Shown here: in pieces, positions 35,805 through 44,763 of the stretch
Layout: every line of letters begins with the position of its first letter
Numbering within the stretch: position 1 is the stretch's first letter
Assembly: GCA_900541965.1 (NCBI GenBank)
Contig: UQLN01000021.1
Location: 4,455-68,454 of the forward strand
DNA from: an uncultured Parabacteroides sp.
Lineage (GTDB): Bacteria > Bacteroidota > Bacteroidia > Bacteroidales > Tannerellaceae
DNA: 64,000 nt
Reading direction: 5' to 3'
Translations under genes and position numbers: made by a program
Notes under the pieces: generated by a model
Databases searched by the model: none
What the model saw: the letters and a program-made list of their open reading frames with translations, nothing else
Told to the model about the DNA's origin: nothing

Positions 35805-37523
35805 ATGAGATATTTTGCTAAGATAGGACACTGGTTGTCCTCACAAGAACATTTATTCTTTTTGTTCGGATTGTTATTTATTATCCCTAACTGTTTTCTG
35901 TTTTTTACGGAACCATTGCCTGTGACGGTAGGTATCGCTTCTATCATATTGCCTTTGGCATTCTGGTTTGCCATGTTGCTGCTGGCCCGTAAACCCGGAA
36001 TTGTTGTCTGGTGTTTGTTGCCGAAAGTAATATTGGACGGAGGGCAGTTGGTGTTGTTGCATTTGTTTGGCGAGTCGGTTATTGCAGTGGATATGTTTCT
36101 GAACCTGACAAGTTCCAATGCCTCGGAAGCCAGTGAATTATTGGGGAATATATTTGTAATTATTATTTGCGTCTTCTTTTTTTATACGTTGCCTACTTTA
36201 TGGCTGGCGGTTTATTCCATACGGTTGAAAGATAAATTACAATCCGGTTTCCGCAAGAAATGGGCGTTGAGAAGTTTGGCAATGTTTCTTGTTGGCATCT
36301 TGTTATGTTGCCTGTCACCCCTTCAGGGACATCCTTTCTCATGGAAAGATGATGTCTATCCCGCCAATGCACTGTATAATTTATATTTTGCAATAAATAA
36401 GGCCGGCAAGAACTCCAATTATCATAAGACATCCGCAGATTTTAAATTCAATTCTACACGGACGGCGCATGCCGACGGGAAGCGTGAAATCTATGTGCTT
36501 GTTGTAGGCGAGACTTCACGGGCTATGGAATGGAGCCTGTATGGTTATGAACGGCAGACTACTCCCCGCATGGAGAAACTGGATGGTTTGGTGCATTTTA
36601 AAGATGTGGTAACGCAGTCAAACAATACACATAAGAGTGTTCCGATTATACTTTCGGCAGCAAGTGCCGAAAATTATAACATCATATATGATGAAAAAAG
36701 TATTGTGACGGCTTTCAAGGAGGCCGGTTTCCGTACATTGGTTATAGCCAACCAGAAACTTACCACCTCTATGATCGGTGCTTTTTACCGTGAGGCTGAT
36801 ACCTTCATCGATATGAGTAGTTTTAACACGGGGTCTTATCTGACATCATTGCATGACGGGGCTTTATTACCCTATCTGGAAAAAGAACTCAATAAAACGG
36901 ATGATAATATGTTTATCGTTCTTCATACATATGGTTCCCACTTCAATTATCATGAACGTTATCCGGATGATTTCAAATTTTATACACCGGATAAGGCCAG
37001 AAATATCAGTGCCTCTTATAAAAAGGAATTGAGGAATGCGTATGACAACTCTATCCATTATACGGATTATGTATTGGGCGAGGTTGCTGATATGCTTGCC
37101 CGTACCAATGCATGTTCTTCCATGCTTTACCTGAGCGACCATGGAGAAGATATTTTTGACGACTCCCGCGAACGGTATTTGCATGCATCTCCGATACCGA
37201 CTTACTACCAGCTTCACATCCCTTATATTATCTGGTTCTCCGAGTCCTACCGGGAAACATTCCCGGATAAATACCAGACAGCTCTTGCACATGAGGCTGT
37301 TCCGGTTAGTACGAACAGCGTATTCCATACGATGCTGGATATTGCCAGTGTAAAGACAGACCAGACGGATTCTACCTTGGCTCTGACAAATAAAGGATTT
37401 GTTGTACGTGATCGTATGTATCTGGGTGACCACGATGAACCGGTTCCTTTCTGGAAGATTGGTTTGAAGAAGGCTGATTTTATAATGTTGGATAAAATGA
37501 AGATTGCCTACGGTAAAAATTAA
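35805..37523 (+). CDS. Phosphoethanolamine transferase (EptA-like, alkaline phosphatase superfamily)
   Basis: 572 residues: about five N-terminal membrane helices (residues 15-165) and a periplasmic sulfatase-fold domain. LVVGETSRAMEWSLYGYERQ includes the nucleophile Thr of EptA/MCR-type enzymes, and LYLSDHGEDIF holds further zinc ligands. The family transfers phosphoethanolamine from phosphatidylethanolamine to lipid A phosphates, altering surface charge and cationic-peptide resistance. Its stop overlaps the start of a hybrid histidine kinase by one base (TAATG), implying translational coupling. The substrate here is inferred from family only. Confidence 0.9.
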   Translation: MRYFAKIGHWLSSQEHLFFLFGLLFIIPNCFLFFTEPLPVTVGIASIILPLAFWFAMLLLARKPGIVVWCLLPKVILDGGQLVLLHLFGESVIAVDMFLNLTSSNASEASELLGNIFVIIICVFFFYTLPTLWLAVYSIRLKDKLQSGFRKKWALRSLAMFLVGILLCCLSPLQGHPFSWKDDVYPANALYNLYFAINKAGKNSNYHKTSADFKFNSTRTAHADGKREIYVLVVGETSRAMEWSLYGYERQTTPRMEKLDGLVHFKDVVTQSNNTHKSVPIILSAASAENYNIIYDEKSIVTAFKEAGFRTLVIANQKLTTSMIGAFYREADTFIDMSSFNTGSYLTSLHDGALLPYLEKELNKTDDNMFIVLHTYGSHFNYHERYPDDFKFYTPDKARNISASYKKELRNAYDNSIHYTDYVLGEVADMLARTNACSSMLYLSDHGEDIFDDSRERYLHASPIPTYYQLHIPYIIWFSESYRETFPDKYQTALAHEAVPVSTNSVFHTMLDIASVKTDQTDSTLALTNKGFVVRDRMYLGDHDEPVPFWKIGLKKADFIMLDKMKIAYGKN

Positions 37524-39997
37524 TGGCTGGACCGAACGGACATATTACGCTTAAAGTAATATTAGGATACCTGTTGCTGGTGGCAATGGCAGTGGGTTCG
37601 GTTGTGTATATTTATGACGTAATAGGCAAGATAGCGGAAGAACAAACTCCGGATAGTTTATCCCATAAAAAAGTATATTTGGTTACCAATACATTGTCTC
37701 TGCTTTATGAAAGTGAAGCATTGGGACAGTTAATAGGTATGCCTCAAGGTCAAATTTCCCATTTTAACCGGACATTGAATAAGGCTATCCATAATATGGA
37801 TACCTTAAGTACTTTGGTCTCTCCTGATTTATCTCCGAAAATCGATAAGATAAAAGCCTTGATTGAACAGAAAAGGCGGAATACCCGGGTGTTGCTGGAT
37901 ACCTGGAAAGAAACGAATACGGAGCATTTATATAATCAAAATATTGAGAAAGTCATTGCCCGGCAGGATACCGTAATCAAGCAACTGGATGTTCAGGAGC
38001 GAGTGATTGTACGTCAGGATTCTGTCGTTTCTCCAATCGTAAAGAAGCCTCGCGGGTTCTTCCGTCGTCTTGCCGATGTATTCTCGCCTCCCAAAGTGGA
38101 TACGACACTTGTGTTGAACACAACCCGTCAGGTCGTTACCGATACGTTAGTCCGGGCTTTTAATCCGTCGGATACGATTGTTTCGGTTCTGAATAATTTA
38201 CGTGACAGTGTGGCCGACCAGCGGAAGTTGTTGATGGACCGGTTATTGGAACGTGCGGCAGTGCTCCGCTATGATAACAGTGTGATAACGAGCCGTATCA
38301 ATCAGATGCTCCGGGATATAGAAGAAGAAGAGATGAATGTCTCGTTGGAAAGGATACAAAAAAAACAGGATTTATTGAGTGAGACCTCTGTTCTGATAGG
38401 GGGAATTGCTATTGCGGCACTTGTCGTTGTGGTTATCTTTATTATTATGATTACCCGGGATATTTCCCGTAGCCAGTATTTTCGGCAACAATTGGAAAAG
38501 GCTAAATTGTATGCGGAAGATTTGCTGCATAAGCGGGAAAAACTGATGCTTACAATCAGCCATGATATTCGTGCCCCGCTTTCTTCTATTATCGGATATA
38601 TCGATTTATCATTGAGACGTCGTCCGGACGAACGGCAACGTTATTATTTAGAGAATATGGCTGGTTCGGCCGACCATATTTTATCGCTTGTAAACGGATT
38701 GTTAGACTTTCACCGTTTGGAATCCGGACAGATGGAAATTCAGGCAGTCCCATTTGATGTGCGGATTCTTTTTAATGAAATTTATGGAAGTTTCAAACCG
38801 ATAGCGGATGCTAAAGGATTGGATTTTATCCTGAATATGAAAGAGGAAGGAATGGAGTATCTTTATTCAGGTGATCCGATTCGTATCCGCCAGGTAGTAG
38901 GCAACCTGCTTTCAAATGCAATAAAGTTTACCCGTAAAGGACGTGTTGTTTTGATTGTGAAACTGGTAGATGATTTTGCGCGGCTGGTGGTTATTGTCTG
39001 CGATTCGGGACCGGGTATCCCGAAAGAAGAACAAGAAAAGATATTCGGGGAATTTGCCCGTTTATCCGGAACGGAGAAAGAAGAAGGTTTCGGCCTGGGC
39101 CTTTCCATTACCAGGAAATTGATCGAATTGATGGGAGGGGAACTGACTCTGGAAAGTGTGCCGGATAAAGGAAGCGATTTCACGGTAAACCTGCCTCTTG
39201 AAAAATCAGATGTACAATCTTTGCCTGCAAATTCGTTGCCGGAGGAAACTGTTGAAGCTGTACCTGAATCAAACGGGCGTGATATACATTGCCTTTTAGT
39301 AGACGACGATCCTTTACAGTTGGCTTTGACAGAAGAGTATTTGAAGCAGCATCATGTGCTGGTTACTTGTTGTACGGATTCTTCTTCCGTTATCGAATTG
39401 TTCGAACAAGCCTCTTTTGATGTAGTCGTTACCGATATACAAATGCCGGGAGTAGATGGATACCAACTGCTTGATATAATTCGTAAGTCCGGTATACCCG
39501 GTACGGATACGGTACCGGTAGTTGCTTTATCTGCGAGTCTGGAGAACGAGCATAACCATTATCTGGAAGCTGGTTTTACCGGATTCCTGAATAAACCATT
39601 TACGGCGGAACAATTGATTACTTTGCTAAATAAATTGTTGGCAGTCGATATCCATACAAATACTTCTACCGGATTGGATTTTACCTCCCTTACCGCTTTT
39701 GCAGGAGATGATAAGGAGGCTTCAGCCTCTATTATCCGGACATTTACAGAAGAAACAGGCAAGAATCTCACCTTGCTGGAAGAGGCATTGAAGACAATGG
39801 ATAGAGAGTCGGCAGCCAAAGTTTCACATAAACTGCTTCCTCTTTTCACGATGCTTGGTGCAACTACGCTGGTTCCTCTTCTCCGGATGCTGGATAAGAA
39901 TGATGAGGCTTTGTCTGACGATGGTTGGAAAAGAATATTGTCTGATGTAATTGGTCAGGCGCGGCAGGTCCTGCAACAAGCAGTGGATAACCTGTAG
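37523..39997 (+). CDS. Hybrid histidine kinase with receiver and HPt domains
   Basis: 824 residues. Membrane helices near 10-30 and 290-312 bracket a periplasmic, coiled-coil-rich sensor. Then come the dimerisation domain with TISHDIRAPLSSIIGY (His347), the ATPase (GNLLSNAIKF, DSGPGIPKEEQEKIF, GLGLSITRK), a receiver (LLVDDDPLQLA, phospho-Asp638 in TDIQMPGVDGY) and an HPt domain with VSHKLLPLFTMLGA (His769). This is a complete internal phosphorelay awaiting an outside regulator. The sigma-54 regulator at 41565 is the nearest candidate partner. Coupling to the EptA-like gene suggests envelope sensing. Confidence 0.93.
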   Translation: MAGPNGHITLKVILGYLLLVAMAVGSVVYIYDVIGKIAEEQTPDSLSHKKVYLVTNTLSLLYESEALGQLIGMPQGQISHFNRTLNKAIHNMDTLSTLVSPDLSPKIDKIKALIEQKRRNTRVLLDTWKETNTEHLYNQNIEKVIARQDTVIKQLDVQERVIVRQDSVVSPIVKKPRGFFRRLADVFSPPKVDTTLVLNTTRQVVTDTLVRAFNPSDTIVSVLNNLRDSVADQRKLLMDRLLERAAVLRYDNSVITSRINQMLRDIEEEEMNVSLERIQKKQDLLSETSVLIGGIAIAALVVVVIFIIMITRDISRSQYFRQQLEKAKLYAEDLLHKREKLMLTISHDIRAPLSSIIGYIDLSLRRRPDERQRYYLENMAGSADHILSLVNGLLDFHRLESGQMEIQAVPFDVRILFNEIYGSFKPIADAKGLDFILNMKEEGMEYLYSGDPIRIRQVVGNLLSNAIKFTRKGRVVLIVKLVDDFARLVVIVCDSGPGIPKEEQEKIFGEFARLSGTEKEEGFGLGLSITRKLIELMGGELTLESVPDKGSDFTVNLPLEKSDVQSLPANSLPEETVEAVPESNGRDIHCLLVDDDPLQLALTEEYLKQHHVLVTCCTDSSSVIELFEQASFDVVVTDIQMPGVDGYQLLDIIRKSGIPGTDTVPVVALSASLENEHNHYLEAGFTGFLNKPFTAEQLITLLNKLLAVDIHTNTSTGLDFTSLTAFAGDDKEASASIIRTFTEETGKNLTLLEEALKTMDRESAAKVSHKLLPLFTMLGATTLVPLLRMLDKNDEALSDDGWKRILSDVIGQARQVLQQAVDNL

Positions 39998-40255
39998 AAA
40001 CAAGTGTGGAAATTTTCCACACCTGTGATGCCTGTTTCCCCATAAACGATACATCTTCATCTCTTGTCCGGAACATTCATATCGTTTTATCTGTTCAATT
40101 ATAAGAGTTTAGAAAAACAAATGCCGGGATTGTACGGTTCTGGCACGAATTTCGTAGTATATTAAATACGAAAGGCTATAAGCGTTTCTACATTTAAACC
40201 GTTTTATTAAGTAGTAATAAGTCCGAGTATTGAATTAAGTCTGCAAAACAAGAAG

Positions 40256-40282
40256 AGTACCTCCGCAAGGGTACTTTTTTTG
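40256..40282 (+). terminator. Short intrinsic terminator
   Basis: AGTACC (40256-40261) pairs with GGTACT (40270-40275) and is followed by TTTTTTG. Confidence 0.7.
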
Positions 40283-40310
40283 TTTTATGCCATATCTTTA
40301 ATTACTTTTG
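40279..40310 (+). promoter_or_regulatory. Consensus promoter for DUF418 gene
   Basis: TTTG (40279-40282), 20 bases, TACTTTTG (40303-40310). The -33 box is part of the preceding terminator's T-run. Start near 40317. Confidence 0.7.
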
Positions 40311-40340
40311 CCGCAATTATAAATTTTACTTGTTAATACC

Positions 40341-41516
40341 ATGAATATCGGACTTCAAAGTAAATCCCCGCGTATCGAGGTGGTGGATGCATTACGTGGC
40401 TTTGCTGTAATGGCTATTATGATGTTGCATAATATCGAGCATTTTAATCTGTATGATTTTCCCACCCCTTCGTCTCCTTTTATAAAAATGATGGATGGAT
40501 ACACCTGGAATACTTTGTTTTTTCTCTTTTCCGGTAAAGCATATGCCATCTTCTCCCTGTTGTTCGGTTTTAGTTTTTTTATTCAGTTCAACAATCAGGC
40601 ACAAAGAGGAAAAGACTTCCGTCTGCGTTTCTTGTGGAGGCTTTTCCTGTTGTTTATTATCGGTTGTTTCAACGGAGCCTTTTTCCCGGGGGATATATTG
40701 GTTCTCTATTCGATTATAGGGGTTGTGCTGGTCCTCGTTTGTAAGTGGAGCGACCGGGCTGTGCTGATTACAGCGATTATCCTGATGCTCCAGCCGCTGG
40801 AATTGGCCAAGTTCTTTTATGCGATGATGAATCCCGATTATGTCGGAGGTGTACAACAATGGCAGATACATGGCGACCGTATGTCGAAGTTCCTCACTCA
40901 GCCTGATTTCTGGGCAATGGTAAAATCCAATTTATGGGATGGACAATTGTTCAGCCTGTTATGGGCATGGGGATATGGGCGTTTTTTCCAGACCGCTTCT
41001 CTGTTTATGCTTGGGATGTTGCTTGGACGTCGCCGTTTATTTCTAAACTTGTCTGAGAATCGTGTGTTCTGGAAGCGGGCTTTACTGATAGGATTGGTTG
41101 CATTTGTCCCTTTATATTATCTGTCACTCTCTTTACCGGCATTGTTTAGTAATAAAGAAATGCTGACACCTATTTCTACCGTTGTTTCTTCCTGGCGTAA
41201 TTTTGCCTTCATGTCGGTACTTGTCTCTTTGTTTATTTTCTTGTGGCAGCAGGCTTCTGTAAATAAAGTCCTGTATGGGCTGGTACCATATGGGAAGATG
41301 AGTCTGACTAATTACCTGACACAGTCTATAATAGGCTCATTTATCTACTTTGGCTACGGGCTTTCCCTGTACGATGATTTATGTGTTACTGCCAGTTTTG
41401 GGGTATCCGTTTTATTATTTGTCCTGCAATTGGGTTTCTGTCATTGGTGGTTAAAGAAATATAAACAAGGTCCGTTTGAAGGCGTATGGCGTAAAGCTAC
41501 CTGGATTTTCTCCTGA
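40341..41516 (+). CDS. DUF418-family membrane protein
   Basis: 391 residues with about ten membrane helices. It opens with IEVVDALRGFAVMAIMMLHN, the signature shared by DUF418 and the acyltransferase/heparan N-acetyltransferase-like membrane families, and contains a C-terminal DUF418 region (KVLYGLVPYGKMSLTNYLTQSIIGSF, then FCHWWLKKYKQGPFEGVWR). The biochemical role is not established; a transfer reaction on an envelope component is plausible. It has its own promoter and is followed 48 bases later by a sigma-54 regulator gene. Confidence 0.88.
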   Translation: MNIGLQSKSPRIEVVDALRGFAVMAIMMLHNIEHFNLYDFPTPSSPFIKMMDGYTWNTLFFLFSGKAYAIFSLLFGFSFFIQFNNQAQRGKDFRLRFLWRLFLLFIIGCFNGAFFPGDILVLYSIIGVVLVLVCKWSDRAVLITAIILMLQPLELAKFFYAMMNPDYVGGVQQWQIHGDRMSKFLTQPDFWAMVKSNLWDGQLFSLLWAWGYGRFFQTASLFMLGMLLGRRRLFLNLSENRVFWKRALLIGLVAFVPLYYLSLSLPALFSNKEMLTPISTVVSSWRNFAFMSVLVSLFIFLWQQASVNKVLYGLVPYGKMSLTNYLTQSIIGSFIYFGYGLSLYDDLCVTASFGVSVLLFVLQLGFCHWWLKKYKQGPFEGVWRKATWIFS

Positions 41517-41533
41517 GATTTCGTTAAAATCTA

Positions 41534-41541
41534 TATCTTTG
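41534..41541 (+). promoter_or_regulatory. -7 box TATCTTTG for sigma-54 regulator gene
   Basis: Fits TAnnTTTG, 23 bases before the start codon. No clear -33 TTTG (only TTTTC) at the right distance. Confidence 0.4.
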
Positions 41542-41564
41542 TATGCGGAATAAAAATAAATACT

Positions 41565-42902
41565 ATGCCGTCTATACTTATTATAGAAGATGATATAACG
41601 TTTTCTTTGATGTTGACAACCTGGCTTGGTAAGAAAGGGTTTGAAGTTGTTACATCTGCGTCGGTTTCTGATGCGAAGAACCGGATGGAAAACGTTTCTT
41701 TGGATCTTATCCTTTCGGACTTGCGTCTACCGGATGGGGATGGTATCGATTTGCTGAAATGGATAAGAGAACGGAATACCTCGGTTCCTTTGATAATGAT
41801 GACAAGCTATGCGGATATACAAACAGCCGTACAAGCCATTAAACTGGGGGCTTCCGATTATATAAGCAAACCTTTGAATCCGGATGAACTGCTGGGAAAG
41901 ATTCATGATTTACTAAAAGAAGGACATGCTGTGCCTCCGGTTGCTTCTCCTAAAAAAGCGGAGCGGCGTCCGGCTGAAAACTCACAATATATAGAAGGTA
42001 AGAGCCCGGCTGCCCGTCTGCTGTATGAACATGTAGGATTGGTTGCGCCGACCGATATGTCTGTACTTATTACCGGTTCGAGTGGAACAGGTAAGGAGTA
42101 TGTGGCACGCCGTATCCATGAGCAGAGTAACCGTAAGAAGGCTCCTTTCGTTGCTGTAGATTGTGGCGCTATTCCTAAGGATCTGGCAGCTTCTGAATTT
42201 TTCGGCCATGTCAAAGGTTCGTTTACAGGTGCAATAGATAATAAGGAAGGTGCCTTTATTGCGGCCCAAGGGGGTACCATATTTCTGGATGAAATAGGGA
42301 ATCTTTCTTATGAAGTACAGGTTCAATTATTGCGGGCTTTGCAGGAACGCAAAGTCAAGCCTATCGGTAGTAACCAGGAAATTCCTATTAATGTCCGCTT
42401 GATTTCTGCTACGAATGAGAATTTGCGAACGGCAATAGAAAAAGGAGATTTCCGCGAGGATTTATATCACCGGATCAATGAATTTACAATTCGTATTCCG
42501 GACTTGAAAGAACGCCAGGAAGACTTATTATTGTTTGCCGATAGTTTTCTCGACCAGTCTAACAGTGAATTACAGAAAGATATTATCGGTTTTGATGCGG
42601 AAACAATCCGTATATTCCAATCTTATTCATGGCCGGGGAATCTTCGTCAGATGAAGAATGCAATCAAGTATGCGACCTTGCTGGCTACCGGAAGTTATAT
42701 TACACGCAAAGAGTTGCCGGAAGAACTGACAGAGGTACAGCCGGTATCTTCAAATATCCAACTGAAGAGCGAAGCACATGAGAGTGAATTGATAATAAAA
42801 GCTTTACAGAAAGCCGGCAATAATAAAACGAAAGCAGCCCAGTTGCTGGGGATAGACAGGAAAACGCTTTATAATAAATTAAAGGCTTACCATATCGAAT
42901 AG
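41565..42902 (+). CDS. NtrC-family sigma-54-dependent response regulator
   Basis: 445 residues: receiver (ILIIEDD, phospho-Asp in LILSDLRLPDGDG, Lys in SDYISKPLN), AAA+ domain with Walker A LITGSSGTGKE, a GSFTGA loop in place of the usual GAFTGA for sigma-54 contact, Walker B GGTIFLDEIGN and sensor motif FREDLYHRI, then a Fis-type helix-turn-helix (NNKTKAAQLLGIDRKTLYNK). Complete and probably active. No dedicated kinase is adjacent; the hybrid kinase at 37523 with its HPt domain is a candidate partner. Its stop lies 3 bases from the convergent PorT-like gene. Confidence 0.95.
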   Translation: MPSILIIEDDITFSLMLTTWLGKKGFEVVTSASVSDAKNRMENVSLDLILSDLRLPDGDGIDLLKWIRERNTSVPLIMMTSYADIQTAVQAIKLGASDYISKPLNPDELLGKIHDLLKEGHAVPPVASPKKAERRPAENSQYIEGKSPAARLLYEHVGLVAPTDMSVLITGSSGTGKEYVARRIHEQSNRKKAPFVAVDCGAIPKDLAASEFFGHVKGSFTGAIDNKEGAFIAAQGGTIFLDEIGNLSYEVQVQLLRALQERKVKPIGSNQEIPINVRLISATNENLRTAIEKGDFREDLYHRINEFTIRIPDLKERQEDLLLFADSFLDQSNSELQKDIIGFDAETIRIFQSYSWPGNLRQMKNAIKYATLLATGSYITRKELPEELTEVQPVSSNIQLKSEAHESELIIKALQKAGNNKTKAAQLLGIDRKTLYNKLKAYHIE

Positions 42903-42905
42903 GTT

Positions 42906-43622
42906 TTAGAAAAGAAACCCAAGCGAAAAACTCATTACATTGGTCCGTTTGTCGATAGACATTAATCCTGTTTGAGTTGTATTGGTTTGTATTTCCCTGA
43001 AATTAGATTCGACTTCGTTTAGCCCAAACTCATACGTGAAATCAAAGAATAGACGCCAGATACTAACCCCGATACCGGTTGCAATATTGATGCCGTAGGG
43101 GGTGCTTTCGCTTATGTACTCACTGGGTGTTTCTACAAAACTGGCCGAATAACGGGTTTTGTAATTGTATTTGAGATTCGGGCCTACCATCAGGCTGAGT
43201 GCATAAGGTCCTTGCTTAACAAGATAATATCCGATCATAATCGGGATTTCCAGCGAAGTCGTTTTATATTCCAGTTTACTGTTTTCTTTTACTGTAGAAG
43301 TTGGTGTGTTCATGGATGCTAAAGGTATAGTGAAACGGATAGCACCTTCTGCATAACGCCAGGATAAACTGGGTTGTATGAAAAAACGGTCGATATTTAT
43401 TCGTGCAAAAGCAGCGGCAAGAAAACCCACTTTATATTTCTGACTGATATTTTCAGCTTCAATATCATTAATTGTCAATGAATTGATAACGGGAAGGGTG
43501 GCACTGAAACCAACTTTTCCTCCCCAGTTAAATGATTTATCCTTGATTTGTATAAACTTCTGGGCATTTACGGGTATCAGGAATAAAAACACAAACAGCC
43601 CTATAAAGTGGATTTTTCTCAT
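42906..43622 (-). CDS. PorT-like outer membrane beta-barrel protein
   Basis: 238 residues with a signal peptide (MRKIHFIGLFVFLFLIPVNA, cleaved before QKF) and alternating amphipathic strands ending in FSLGFLF, a typical outer-membrane C-terminus. It resembles the small PorT/OMP_b-brl family common in Bacteroidota, whose roles are mostly unknown. It follows the flavin reductase gene by 3 bases, so it may be the last gene of the pyrB-pyrI-reductase operon. Confidence 0.8.
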   Translation of the reverse strand: MRKIHFIGLFVFLFLIPVNAQKFIQIKDKSFNWGGKVGFSATLPVINSLTINDIEAENISQKYKVGFLAAAFARINIDRFFIQPSLSWRYAEGAIRFTIPLASMNTPTSTVKENSKLEYKTTSLEIPIMIGYYLVKQGPYALSLMVGPNLKYNYKTRYSASFVETPSEYISESTPYGINIATGIGVSIWRLFFDFTYEFGLNEVESNFREIQTNTTQTGLMSIDKRTNVMSFSLGFLF

Positions 43623-43625
43623 TGG

Positions 43626-44192
43626 TTATTTTTTCTTTTTCACTGACCAGCCGAATTTACCGACCAGTTCTCCTAATTCATAATATTTACCATGCGAATA
43701 GGCCAACAGTTCTGCCCGTTGCATGTCGAAAGCTCCGGTTTCGAGGTCCAGATATTTGTCGTCAGCCTGTACATTTACAACCTCAGCAATAAACATATCG
43801 TGGCTGCCTAAAGCTATAACTTCTTTTACCCGGCATTCGATGCATAGAGGTGCTTCTTCAATAATAGGAGCCTTCACAACTGAAGCTTTACCCGGTGTCA
43901 GCTTCATTTCTTCAAATTTGTTATGGTCTTTTCCTGAATTTACTCCGCACCAATCGGTTGCGTATGCCAATTCTTTATTGGTAAGATTGATGACAAACTC
44001 CATGTTCTTTTTCAGAATGGGATAGGAGTGACGTTCCGGGCGAACGGAAATATAGCACATCGCAGGGTTAGTACAGATTGTACCAACCCATGAGACGGTT
44101 ATAATATTATATTCTGAAGGCTCCGAGCCGCAACTTATCATTACCGCCGGCAATGGATATATCATTGTTCCCGGCTTCCAGTCGTGTTTCAT
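43626..44192 (-). CDS. Flavin reductase-like FMN-binding protein (flavoredoxin type)
   Basis: 188 residues of the flavin-reductase-like split-barrel fold: YPLPAVMISCGSE, NIITVSWVGTICTNPAMCYISVRPERHSY and FVINLTNKEL are typical of the FMN-binding part, followed by ECRVKEVIALGSHDMFIAEV. It likely carries FMN and transfers electrons in the cytoplasm; the partner is unknown. The start codon overlaps the pyrI stop (ATGA), indicating translational coupling to pyrimidine genes. Confidence 0.87.
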   Translation of the reverse strand: MKHDWKPGTMIYPLPAVMISCGSEPSEYNIITVSWVGTICTNPAMCYISVRPERHSYPILKKNMEFVINLTNKELAYATDWCGVNSGKDHNKFEEMKLTPGKASVVKAPIIEEAPLCIECRVKEVIALGSHDMFIAEVVNVQADDKYLDLETGAFDMQRAELLAYSHGKYYELGELVGKFGWSVKKKK

Positions 44193-44653
44193 TTTACGAT
44201 AATATCTTCTTTATTGATTTTACGTTCGCAATAATGGCATTTAACGGTACCTTTTTCTCTGTCGATTACTTCGAAGCGGGTAGGCATCGGTTCATTATTG
44301 GTAATACATTTCGGATTGTTACATTTTACCAGACCGATTAGCTCGTCCGGCAGGGTAACCGTCTTCTTTTCCACCACTTCATAGTCACGTATAATGTTCA
44401 GAATGACGTTGGGAGCAATCAGGGCTATCCGGTTGATCTCATCTTCTTCAAAAAATTTATCCGAGATTTTAATCATTCCCTTACAACCCATTTTGTTGCT
44501 GTGAAGATTATTCCCAATAGTGATTGTATTGTCCATATTTTCCAGTCCCAGTAACTTTGCGACTTTAAATAACTGGCTGGGGGGGATATGGTCGATAGCA
44601 GTTCCGTTTTCTAATGCGGCTACCTGCAATTCTTTTTTCTTTTCTGCTGACAT
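44189..44653 (-). CDS. pyrI: Aspartate carbamoyltransferase regulatory chain
   Basis: 154 residues from ATG 44653 (MSAEKKKELQVAAL). The open frame extends 31 codons upstream but that part only translates the TTGACA-type repeat and is rejected. The N-terminal allosteric domain (AIDHIPPSQLFKVAKLLGL) binds nucleotides. The C-terminal zinc domain has four Cys (CNNPKC and CHYC) that hold the chain to PyrB. It gives feedback control of pyrimidine synthesis. Confidence 0.95.
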   Translation of the reverse strand: MSAEKKKELQVAALENGTAIDHIPPSQLFKVAKLLGLENMDNTITIGNNLHSNKMGCKGMIKISDKFFEEDEINRIALIAPNVILNIIRDYEVVEKKTVTLPDELIGLVKCNNPKCITNNEPMPTRFEVIDREKGTVKCHYCERKINKEDIIVK

Positions 44654-44681
44654 AACTTTATTAATTGAAATTGGTAAATGA

Positions 44682-44730
44682 TAATTGACAAGTAGCAGTT
44701 GACAGTTGACAAGTGACAGTTGGCAATTGA
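44682..44730. repeat. TTGACA-type short repeat cluster between pyrB and pyrI
   Basis: Four to five imperfect copies of a TTGACA/GTGACA unit. 18 bases (44705-44722) are identical to 29346-29363. It separates pyrB from pyrI by 110 bases in an otherwise tight operon. Confidence 0.7.
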
Positions 44731-44763
44731 AAAAAAAGGCAATCATCTGTCATCTGTAAATTG

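Larger units (their letters stand above)
39998..40340. other. Intergenic region with dyad, terminator and promoter
   Basis: Carries a perfect dyad GTGTGGAAA/TTTCCACAC (40004-40022) just after the kinase stop, an intrinsic terminator (40256-40282) and the promoter of the DUF418 gene overlapping the terminator T-tract. No gene seen. Confidence 0.6.

Noticed and set aside
44654..44746. 31-residue N-terminal extension of PyrI
   Set aside because: It only translates the TTGACA-type repeats; the family start is at 44653.
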